NCBI GenBank assembly: GCA_964566895.1
Contig: CAZMJP010000012.1
Coordinates: forward strand, 1-25,020
Source: CAZMJP01 sp964566895
Lineage (GTDB): Bacteria; Patescibacteriota; Patescibacteriia; UBA2591; UBA6264
DNA: 25,020 bases
Reading direction: 5' to 3'
In this document: piece by piece, positions 6,974 through 13,727 of the stretch
How positions within the stretch are numbered: position 1 is the stretch's first letter
How the letters are laid out: each line of letters starts with the position of its first letter
Translations under genes and position numbers: made by a program
Notes under the pieces: generated by a model
Seen by the model: the letters and a program-made list of their open reading frames with translations, nothing else
What the model was told of the DNA's origin: nothing
The model's database searches: none

Positions 6974-8095
6974 ATGTTAATTGGTTTAGACGCTTCGCGG
7001 GCGAACAAAACGCAAAAGACCGGTGTTGAATGGTATTCGTATCATTTAATCCAGAAACTAAAAGAAATTCCCCTCAAAGCGGGGGATAAATTTATTTTGT
7101 ACTCGCCCAGCGAGTTAAGAGGGGAATTAGCTGAGTTGCCCGACCAATGGCAAAACAAAGTGTTAACTTGGCCGTTAAAATATCTTTGGACCCAGATCAG
7201 ACTTTCTTTAGAGACGTTAGTTGATCCACCCGACCTTTTATTTGTTTCCGCCCATATTTTACCATTTCTTTGCCCTGTTAAATCAGTGTTAGTTATTCAT
7301 GATTTGGGTTTTGAAGAACTTCCCGAATATTATTCTTCCTGGCAAAAAGTTTATTACTCATGGACTCATCGATATTCGTTTAGAAAAGCGGCAAAAATTA
7401 TCGTTCCTTCGGAGTTTACCAAAAAAGAGGTAATTAAGTTGTATCGGGTGGCGGAAGATAAAATAAAAGTCGTCCCCGAGGGCTATAACGAAGAAATCTT
7501 TCATTTAATGGACGACAGGGCGAAGATTGCCGCAGTTTTAAACAAATATGGGGTAGGGGGATCTTATTTTCTTTACGTTGGTCGTTTAGAAAAGAAAAAA
7601 AATATAAAAGGTCTTATCGAGGCCTATCACCAATTAGTCCTCTCTAATATCCAGCCCTCGATTCCCAGTTTAGTCTTGGTGGGTAAGCCGGGTTATGGCT
7701 ATAGAGAAATTAGAAATCGAATATCAAAAATTAAAAAAATAAAAGAAATTGGTTATATTGACAAAGATGATTTAGTTTATTTATATTCTGGGGCTTTGGC
7801 TTTTGTCTATCCTTCTTTTTATGAAGGTTTTGGCGTTCCTTTACTTGAGGCAATGGCTTGTGGTTGTCCGGTCTTAGCTAGCAACAGGTCCTCTATTCCA
7901 GAAGTTGGCGGGCAAGCGGTTTTAAATTTTAATCCAGAGGATATAAATGACATAGTTGGGGCAATGCAGAAGATAATAGATGATCGAAATTTGAGAGAGG
8001 GCTTAAAGCAAAAAGGACTAGAGCGAGTGAAACTTTTTTCCTGGCAAAGATGTGCGCAGGAAACTATGAAAATATTGGTTGCATTGCGGCGATAA
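6974..8095 (+). CDS. GT4-family (GT-B fold) glycosyltransferase
   Basis: A 373-residue retaining glycosyltransferase. The N-terminal acceptor domain begins MLIGLDASRA and includes the characteristic VIHDLGFEELPEYYS (107-121) and a KIIVPSEFTKKEV switch (141-153). The C-terminal donor domain has YVGRLEKKKNIKGLIEA (201-217), and the sugar-nucleotide-binding E-x7-E pair is E284 and E292 in YPSFYEGFGVPLLEAMACGCPV. No membrane segment is seen. It is only 7 bp from mreB, so it is probably co-translated with it and may act in surface polysaccharide or glycolipid synthesis; that link is inferred from position. Donor and acceptor cannot be read from sequence. Confidence 0.92.
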   Translation: MLIGLDASRANKTQKTGVEWYSYHLIQKLKEIPLKAGDKFILYSPSELRGELAELPDQWQNKVLTWPLKYLWTQIRLSLETLVDPPDLLFVSAHILPFLCPVKSVLVIHDLGFEELPEYYSSWQKVYYSWTHRYSFRKAAKIIVPSEFTKKEVIKLYRVAEDKIKVVPEGYNEEIFHLMDDRAKIAAVLNKYGVGGSYFLYVGRLEKKKNIKGLIEAYHQLVLSNIQPSIPSLVLVGKPGYGYREIRNRISKIKKIKEIGYIDKDDLVYLYSGALAFVYPSFYEGFGVPLLEAMACGCPVLASNRSSIPEVGGQAVLNFNPEDINDIVGAMQKIIDDRNLREGLKQKGLERVKLFSWQRCAQETMKILVALRR

Positions 8096-8120
8096 CATTA
8101 AATGTTAAAATGAGTTTACG

Positions 8121-8184
8121 GACTCCGTTAGAAATTCCGCCCTCAATCCGACTTTTATCTGTTCCGCTTATTCTAATGGGAGTC
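8121..8184. repeat. 64-bp inverted-repeat element in the holB leader
   Basis: The left arm GACTCC-G-TTAGAA (8121-8133) is the reverse complement of the right arm TTCTAA-TG-GGAGTC (8171-8184), except for a 1x2 interior mismatch: 12 pairs around a 37-base centre. The first 11 bases, GACTCCGTTAG, recur at 9231-9241 just before frr. It may be a leader hairpin or a small MITE-like repeat. There is no coding potential. Confidence 0.55.
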
Positions 8185-8205
8185 GGAGATTAAATTAAGA
8201 AGTTT

Positions 8206-9174
8206 ATGGAGAAAATTTTTAAGGGGATAGAGATCGTTGGTCATCAGAGAATTATTCAGTTTCTACAAAAAAGCATAGCTAACGATAAACTCTCTCATGC
8301 TTATTTATTTTATGGCCCGGAACATATCGGGAAAACCGCGGTGGCTGAATATTTTGTCGCTCGTTTGTTGTGTTCAAAAAAAACGGCTTGCGGCGAGTGT
8401 CTGAATTGCCGGCAGCTTCTTAAACAAGTCCATCCCGATATATATCGGGTTAATGATTGTCCGATTGGCATCGATTGCCTCCGCCGAATTATTAGTTCCT
8501 TGAATTTTAAACCCTTTTTTGCTCCTTATAAAATTGCTATAATAGAACAAGCGGACAACTTGACTATTCAGGCAGCCAATGCATTTTTGAAATTACTTGA
8601 GCAGGCCCCGCCGAAAATAATTATTATTCTTATTGCCAAGAGTTTTTATCATCTTCCGGCGACGTTGCGTTCTCGTTGTCAGATTTTGAGATTTTGTTTA
8701 CCGAAGCGGGGAGAGATTATTGATTTTTTAAAGGATAAATTTGCCTTAAGTAAAGATAAAGTTCTAAATATAATAGATTTTGCTTTAGGCCGACCGGGGT
8801 TAGCTATTGAATTCGCCAAGGACTCTGATAAACTCGTCCAATATAGAAAAATAGTCCATACTTTTATAACTCTCTTATCTGTTCAGGATTTTGAATATCG
8901 GTTTAAACTAATTAATGCAATTTCAGATTTAGGTTTTAGTACCTTAACCAATCTGTTGATTTTGTTAAGAAATTTAATTTTGATAAATTTGGATGGCCAG
9001 GAAATTTCTTTCGGATTTGATCGTGAAAAGTTAAAGGGACTATTAAAGATATATTCCAGAGATAAGTTAATCCAGATGTGTTATCAGGTTTTAAAAACAC
9101 AGTTTTGGTTGTTTTCGTCTAATGTTAACAAACGTTTAGCTGTAGAGAATTTACTAATTCAACTTAGTAATTAA
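8206..9174 (+). CDS. holB: DNA polymerase III clamp-loader delta' subunit (HolB-like)
   Basis: A 322-residue AAA+ protein of the clamp loader that puts the beta sliding clamp on DNA. It opens with IVGHQRIIQFLQKSI and LSHAYLFYGPEHIGKT, where the Walker A is residues 37-44. A zinc-finger cluster C62-x2-C65-x2-C68 precedes HPDIYRV. The Walker B position reads IAIIEQADNL, with EQAD in place of the DEAD-like sequence of ATP-hydrolysing DnaX. The SRC arginine-finger motif is at 156-158 in LPATLRSRCQ. The length fits delta' rather than DnaX. It sits about 110 bp after the glycosyltransferase gene, behind the inverted-repeat element. DnaX is the main alternative but would normally be longer. Confidence 0.87.
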   Translation: MEKIFKGIEIVGHQRIIQFLQKSIANDKLSHAYLFYGPEHIGKTAVAEYFVARLLCSKKTACGECLNCRQLLKQVHPDIYRVNDCPIGIDCLRRIISSLNFKPFFAPYKIAIIEQADNLTIQAANAFLKLLEQAPPKIIIILIAKSFYHLPATLRSRCQILRFCLPKRGEIIDFLKDKFALSKDKVLNIIDFALGRPGLAIEFAKDSDKLVQYRKIVHTFITLLSVQDFEYRFKLINAISDLGFSTLTNLLILLRNLILINLDGQEISFGFDREKLKGLLKIYSRDKLIQMCYQVLKTQFWLFSSNVNKRLAVENLLIQLSN

Positions 9175-9206
9175 GCAACCATTATTTTAGCTGTTAAATT
9201 GTTAAA

Positions 9207-9241
9207 GCCTGCTTGTTGTCGGGTAGGCGAGACTCCGTTAG
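9207..9241 (+). other. frr leader hairpin and repeated 11-mer
   Basis: GCCTGC (9207-9212) pairs with GTAGGC (9223-9228), with one G-T wobble and a ten-base loop. GACTCCGTTAG (9231-9241) follows immediately, an exact copy of the 11-mer at 8121-8131. It ends one base before the frr ATG at 9243, so it occupies the ribosome-binding position. Confidence 0.4.
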
Positions 9242-9242
9242 T

Positions 9243-9794
9243 ATGGATATTATTGAATCTCATCAACAAGAGTTTGATAAAGTGATTGATTTTCTGAAAA
9301 AAGACATTCAGGGTGTTAGAACCAATAGGGCCAGCCCTGACTTAGTGGCTCATCTTTTAGTTGATGCCTATGGGGTGAAAACTCCTCTTGAACAACTAGC
9401 CGCATTGAGCGTGCCAGAGCCGAGGACTATTGTTATCCAACCCTGGGATAAGAACATTGTCAAAGAAATTGAGCGCGCTTTGATCTCAATTGATTTAGGG
9501 GTGATGCCCAATGTTAGCGGAGGAATTATTCGTCTAAATTTACCGCCGCTTAACGAAGAAACCAGAAAAAGATTGGTTAAAATTTTGCAAACAAAATTAG
9601 AAGAGGCCAGAAAATCTCTTCGGGTTGTTCGCGATACTATTCGCGATAAAATCGTCAAAGCGGAGAGGTCAAAAGAGATTACGGAAGATGATAAATATCG
9701 TTTGTTTGAAAATTTAGATAATCTGACCGGCCAAAAACAAGACCAGATTAAATCAATTGAAGAAAAAAAAGAAAAAGAGATAATGGAAATATAG
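9243..9794 (+). CDS. frr: Ribosome recycling factor
   Basis: A 183-residue protein, close to the usual 185. It has the two-domain RRF pattern. The three-helix bundle is formed by the N-terminal IESHQQEFDKVIDFLKKDIQGVRTNRASPDLVAHLLVDAYGVKTPL and the C-terminal VKILQTKLEEARKSLRVVRDTIRDKIVKAE plus EDDKYRLFENLDNLTGQKQDQIKSIEEKKEKEIMEI. The middle beta domain carries LAALSVPEPRTIVIQPWDKNIVKEIERAL and GGIIRLNLPPLNEETRK. With EF-G it splits post-termination ribosomes. TTG 9213 also opens the frame, but ATG 9243 gives the standard N-terminus. It is followed 20 bp later by the site-2 protease gene, a common frr neighbour. Confidence 0.96.
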   Translation: MDIIESHQQEFDKVIDFLKKDIQGVRTNRASPDLVAHLLVDAYGVKTPLEQLAALSVPEPRTIVIQPWDKNIVKEIERALISIDLGVMPNVSGGIIRLNLPPLNEETRKRLVKILQTKLEEARKSLRVVRDTIRDKIVKAERSKEITEDDKYRLFENLDNLTGQKQDQIKSIEEKKEKEIMEI

Positions 9795-9814
9795 TCGCTT
9801 TAGCGGGATTTTCT

Positions 9815-11098
9815 ATGTTTGTTTTTTTAGCTATTATCGGTTTAAGTGTTTTAGTTTTTTTCCACGAGCTGGGGCATTTTCTGATGGCTAAGATATTGGG
9901 TATTCGAGTCGAAGAGTTTGGCTTTGGCTATCCCCCTCGGATTTGCGGTTTTGTTTGGCTAAGGCGGTCTAAATTAAGTTCTTTTTTAAAAAATCATTTT
10001 GCCGCGATTTCATGTTTTTTTATAAAAAATGGGTTTCTTAAACGCCACCTTGCATTTAATAGGGTGAAGTTTTTTTGGGGAAAAAACATTCCGTCGCAAG
10101 CCGAAAAAAAAACTATTTACTCTTTAAATTGGATTCCTTTCGGGGGGTTTAATAAACTTAAAGGCGAACTGGACGGGTTGGAAGATAAAGATAGTTTTTT
10201 TTCCCAGACTTGGTGGAAAAAGGCCCTCGTTGGATTGGGCGGGGTGGCAATGAACATTACTTTAGCTATTTTTATCTTTTCTTTTTTGTATTCTACTGGT
10301 ATTTCCCAAGATATTGATTTTATTGAAGAAAATAGTCGAGTTTTACGTCCGATTGGCATCCAAGTCAGTATGGTCGCCCCAAACTCGCCAGCTGATAGAC
10401 AAGGACTGAAAATGGGCGACATTATCATAAGTATAGACGGTTATAGTTTTAAGCAAGTGCAGGAAATTCAAGATTATATCAAAACGAAAATTAACCAGTC
10501 TTTGACAATACAAATTAGACGGGATAAGGAAATTATTGCCCGTCAAGTAGAGGTTTTGCCGTATAATCAAGTTTTTACCGAGTCCGTTAATCAACTTTTG
10601 GACGAACAAGAGCAAAATAAAATTAACAATCCCGCCGACGAGACTCACGGAGTAATCGGGGTTGCTTTATCCAGGGCGGCTATTGTTGTTTATCCCTGGC
10701 ATCAGGCCATCTTAATGGGTTTTAAAGCCACAGCTTCATTGATTAGCCAGTTGTTTTATGGTCTTTGGCTGATTTTTAAAACGTTTTTACTCAAAAGGCA
10801 AATGCTCGGGGAGTTTCTTGGTCCGGTTGGCATCACAGCAATGACTGCCCAGGTAGCTCACCTTGGTTATGTTTATTTTTTGCAGTTTATTGCCTTTCTT
10901 TCCGTGGCTATTGGCGCTTTTCAAATAATACCATTTCCCGCTTTAGATGGTTCAAGGGTGTTGTTTGCCATTATTCAAGGGATTAAAGGCAAACCAATCA
11001 GCCATCGGATAGAAAATACGATTATCAGCCTGGGATTTTACTTACTTTTGGGTTTATTATTTTTTATTACTTTTAAAGAAATTTCAGGATTATTCTAA
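9815..11098 (+). CDS. rseP: RseP/site-2 protease family intramembrane zinc metalloprotease
   Basis: A 427-residue M50 protease. The first transmembrane helix contains HELGH (H17-E18-x-x-H21), the third zinc ligand is D378 in FPALDGSRVLF, and a single PDZ domain spans about residues 185-255 (MVAPNSPADRQGLKMGDIIISIDGYSF). Two or three further membrane helices flank these. It cuts transmembrane substrates such as anti-sigma factors or leftover signal peptides. Compared with usual RseP, about 53 extra residues (47-99), rich in Lys, Phe and Arg, separate GYPPRICGF from TIYSLNWIPFGGFNKLKGE. Frame and flanking motifs are intact, so this is an insertion rather than a frameshift. It lies between frr and proS. 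Confidence 0.92.
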   Translation: MFVFLAIIGLSVLVFFHELGHFLMAKILGIRVEEFGFGYPPRICGFVWLRRSKLSSFLKNHFAAISCFFIKNGFLKRHLAFNRVKFFWGKNIPSQAEKKTIYSLNWIPFGGFNKLKGELDGLEDKDSFFSQTWWKKALVGLGGVAMNITLAIFIFSFLYSTGISQDIDFIEENSRVLRPIGIQVSMVAPNSPADRQGLKMGDIIISIDGYSFKQVQEIQDYIKTKINQSLTIQIRRDKEIIARQVEVLPYNQVFTESVNQLLDEQEQNKINNPADETHGVIGVALSRAAIVVYPWHQAILMGFKATASLISQLFYGLWLIFKTFLLKRQMLGEFLGPVGITAMTAQVAHLGYVYFLQFIAFLSVAIGAFQIIPFPALDGSRVLFAIIQGIKGKPISHRIENTIISLGFYLLLGLLFFITFKEISGLF

Positions 11099-11109
11099 AG
11101 AAATTTTTT

Positions 11110-12570
11110 ATGATTAAAGAAAAAAGTTTTCAAAAAAAAGGATTAGGCAAGAAGTCCGACAACATTGCTCAGTGGTATAACGACGTTGTCTTAAAAGCCG
11201 AATTAGCTGATTATTCAGAAGTAAAAGGCAGTATGATTATTAAACCCTATGGTTATGCTATCTGGGAGAAAGCCCAAACGGCGCTTGATCAACAGTTTAA
11301 ACAGGGCGGGGTGCGAAATTGTTATTTTCCTTTATTAATTCCTTATCATCTTTTAAAAAAGGAGAAAGAACATATTAGAGGTTTTTCTCCCGAATTGGCT
11401 GTAGTCACTCATGCTGGAGGGAAAAATCTGCCAGAACCTTATGTTTTGAGGCCGACCTCAGAGACGATTATGTATAGAACCTTTGCTGACTGGATTCGAA
11501 GTTATCGGGATTTACCCTTAAAAATAAATCAATGGTGTAATGTTATTCGCTGGGAAAAAAGAACTTATCCCTTTTTAAGAACTACAGAGTTTTTATGGCA
11601 AGAAGGGCATACGGTTCATCAAACAGAGTCGGAGGCAATAGATATGGCTTTAGAAGCCCTAAGTTGGTATCAGAAGTTTTACCGGGATTATTTTGCTATT
11701 TCTTCTTATTTAGGGATTAAAAGTGAACAGGAGAAATTTGCCGGAGCTAAGACCACTTATTCTGTAGAATTAGTTATCCCCAATGGTAAAGCCGTGCAAG
11801 GGGCGTCTTCACATAACTTAAGCGATAATTTTTCCAAGATTTTTGGCATTACCTTTTTAGATAAAAATGAAAAAAGGTGTTATCCTTATCAAACTTCTTG
11901 GGGACTTTCAACTCGGGCTATTGGCGGTTTAATTTTGATTCATGGAGACGACTCAGGATTGGTCTTGCCGCCTAAGGTTGCCGATCCGCAAATTATTATT
12001 ATTGTAGTTGGCCGGGAGCAAGGTCGGTTAAAGAGGTTGGAGAAGTACGCTAACGAGGTTTATAAGCGGATACTTAAATCTGGTTTTAGGGTTGAAATGG
12101 ACCAGGACATTAAATATTCCCTTGGTTACCGAATAAATAAATGGGAGCTAAAAGGCGTGCCTTTAAGGTTGGAAATTGGGCTGGAAGAGATGAAAGGGAA
12201 AAAGGTAAAGTTTGTTCGGCGAGACAATTTTGAAAAAGGATTTTTGCCAGTTAATAGATCAGTCCCAGAAATCAAAAAGCTTTTAAATCAAGTTCAAAAG
12301 AATCTCTTAACTAAGTCGGAGAGAATCAAAAGCGAGTCAACCGTAGAGGTGAATAATTATCGAGAATTTAAAGAAGCCGTTAAGGATAAGAAGATATTTA
12401 TTAGAGCTTTTTGGTGCGAAAATAAAGAGTGTGAAAATAAAATTAAACAGGAGACAAAGCTGACTACCAGGGTTTTGGAATTGGAAAGGATGAGGGAAAA
12501 TTTTAATGGAAAATGCGTTCAATGCCGTCAAAAGGCAAAACACAAATGGTTGTTTGCTCAAGGCTATTAA
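11110..12570 (+). CDS. proS: Prolyl-tRNA synthetase, archaeal/eukaryote-like type without editing domain
   Basis: A class II synthetase of 486 residues. The start (FQKKGLGKKSDNIAQWYNDVVLKAELADYSEVKGSMIIKPYGYAIWE) is typical of the archaeal/eukaryotic ProRS group, also found in some bacteria. Motif 2 covers RWEKRTYPFLRTTEFLWQEGHTVH, preceded by RPTSETIMYR. The anticodon-binding domain contains VADPQIIIIVVGREQG. A C-terminal zinc-binding-like domain has WCENKECENK and GKCVQCRQK and ends in a Tyr (LFAQGY), as in this subtype. There is no roughly 180-residue bacterial INS editing domain between motifs 2 and 3, so any cis-editing of Ala-tRNA-Pro is absent. It begins 11 bp after rseP. Confidence 0.94.
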   Translation: MIKEKSFQKKGLGKKSDNIAQWYNDVVLKAELADYSEVKGSMIIKPYGYAIWEKAQTALDQQFKQGGVRNCYFPLLIPYHLLKKEKEHIRGFSPELAVVTHAGGKNLPEPYVLRPTSETIMYRTFADWIRSYRDLPLKINQWCNVIRWEKRTYPFLRTTEFLWQEGHTVHQTESEAIDMALEALSWYQKFYRDYFAISSYLGIKSEQEKFAGAKTTYSVELVIPNGKAVQGASSHNLSDNFSKIFGITFLDKNEKRCYPYQTSWGLSTRAIGGLILIHGDDSGLVLPPKVADPQIIIIVVGREQGRLKRLEKYANEVYKRILKSGFRVEMDQDIKYSLGYRINKWELKGVPLRLEIGLEEMKGKKVKFVRRDNFEKGFLPVNRSVPEIKKLLNQVQKNLLTKSERIKSESTVEVNNYREFKEAVKDKKIFIRAFWCENKECENKIKQETKLTTRVLELERMRENFNGKCVQCRQKAKHKWLFAQGY

Positions 12571-12593
12571 ATCTTACTTCACGCGAAAATCAA

Positions 12594-12614
12594 AATTTCT
12601 AATTTCTAATTTCT
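12594..12614. repeat. Three exact tandem AATTTCT repeats before mreB2
   Basis: AATTTCT is repeated exactly three times at 12594-12600, 12601-12607 and 12608-12614, ending 6 bp before the ATG at 12621. As at glyS, the tract fills the ribosome-binding region. The unit is identical to that at 4779-4792. Confidence 0.75.
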
Positions 12615-12620
12615 AAACAA

Positions 12621-13661
12621 ATGTTTAAAAAATTTTTAAGTTTATTTTCTAAAGATATTGGGCTTGATTTAGGTACGTCTAATATCCGAGTCTATCTTCG
12701 CGGGCGGGGAGTGGTTATCAGCGAATCAGCCGTTGTCGCAGTCAATACTAGAAACGACCAAATTATTGCTATCGGTAATAGCGCCTTAAAGATGATGGGT
12801 AAGGTCCCTGGCCATATTTTAGTTGTTCAGCCCTTGAATCATGGGGTTATTTTAGATTTTGAAGTAACAGAAAAGATGCTTAAGTCAATTTTTGAAAAAG
12901 TCCATCGTGATACTTTCACTTTAGTCCCCAGACCCAGGGTAGTGGCGGTCGTGCCCTTAGACGTGACAGAAGTAGAGCAAAAGTCGTTGGAAGATGTGAT
13001 TCTTCAAGTCGGGGCTCGTGAAGTTTTTTTAGTCGAAAGACCAATGGCGGCGGCGATTGGGGCTAAATTGCCGATTCAAGAATCAACCGGGAATATGATT
13101 GTTGAACTGGGCGGTGGTCTTTCCGAAGTGGCGGTAATTTCTTTAAATGGGATTGTCTCGTGGAAGTCTTTAAAGATTGGCGGTGAATCGTTTAATAAGA
13201 ATATTATTAATTATGTTAGAGAGAAATTTGGTGTTCTCTTGGGAAGCCAGACCGCGGAAGAAGTAAAAATAAAAATAGGCTCGGCAATACCCGTTGATAA
13301 TCCTCAGGAAATGAAAGTTAAAGGAAGGGATTTGATTAGTGGGTTGCCCAAAGAGGTGGTTATTACTGATACTCAAATTAGAGAAGCCATTGACCCTCTT
13401 CTTAAAGTTATTTTTGAAGCCGTTCATGATACTGTTGAATCTACCCCCCCTGAGTTGGTAGCTGATATTTATGAACGGGGGTTGGTTCTTTCTGGCGGAG
13501 GGGCGATGATTCCGGGATTTGATAAATTGATTCAAAAGAAAGTCAATATTCCCGTTTATGTGACTGACGATCCAGCAACCTCAGTTATTCGCGGGACTGG
13601 TTTAATTTTGGAAGATTTTGAAAATTTAAGACAAGTGTTTGTCCCGTCGTCAAGGGATTAA
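12621..13661 (+). CDS. Divergent MreB paralogue with substituted catalytic residues
   Basis: A 346-residue MreB-family actin homologue. The fold motifs remain: DLGTSN (16-21), PMAAAIG (141-147), GGG (164-166), GSAIPVD and LVLSGGGAMIPGFDKLI. Key positions differ from canonical MreB. ERP replaces EEP (R140 where the water-positioning Glu is expected), VELGGGLSE replaces VDIGGGTTE (E162 for the metal-linked Asp, and L167 for the catalytic Thr). These changes predict nucleotide binding with weak or absent hydrolysis. The N-terminus MFKKFLSLFSKD resembles the amphipathic membrane-anchoring helix of E. coli MreB. It is the last gene of the run, before a terminator, and is separated from mreB1 by five genes. 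Family membership is secure; the pseudo-ATPase reading is inferred. Confidence 0.9.
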   Translation: MFKKFLSLFSKDIGLDLGTSNIRVYLRGRGVVISESAVVAVNTRNDQIIAIGNSALKMMGKVPGHILVVQPLNHGVILDFEVTEKMLKSIFEKVHRDTFTLVPRPRVVAVVPLDVTEVEQKSLEDVILQVGAREVFLVERPMAAAIGAKLPIQESTGNMIVELGGGLSEVAVISLNGIVSWKSLKIGGESFNKNIINYVREKFGVLLGSQTAEEVKIKIGSAIPVDNPQEMKVKGRDLISGLPKEVVITDTQIREAIDPLLKVIFEAVHDTVESTPPELVADIYERGLVLSGGGAMIPGFDKLIQKKVNIPVYVTDDPATSVIRGTGLILEDFENLRQVFVPSSRD

Positions 13662-13685
13662 CTATTTATAATTTTTAGATTTTCA

Positions 13686-13710
13686 AAAACGGGAGCCTGA
13701 CTCCCGTTTT
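13686..13710. terminator. Bidirectional intrinsic terminator between mreB2 and smc
   Basis: A perfect 10-bp stem, AAAACGGGAG (13686-13695) with CTCCCGTTTT (13701-13710), around the loop CCTGA. It lies between convergent genes, 25 bp after the mreB2 stop and 18 bp from the smc stop. T-runs of four (+ strand) and five (- strand) allow it to serve both directions. Confidence 0.85.
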
Positions 13711-13727
13711 GATATAGTGGTATAATT

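Noticed and set aside
12594..12614. Heptad tracts considered as CRISPR-like repeats
   Set aside because: Units are only 7 bp, directly adjacent, with no unique spacers and no cas genes nearby.
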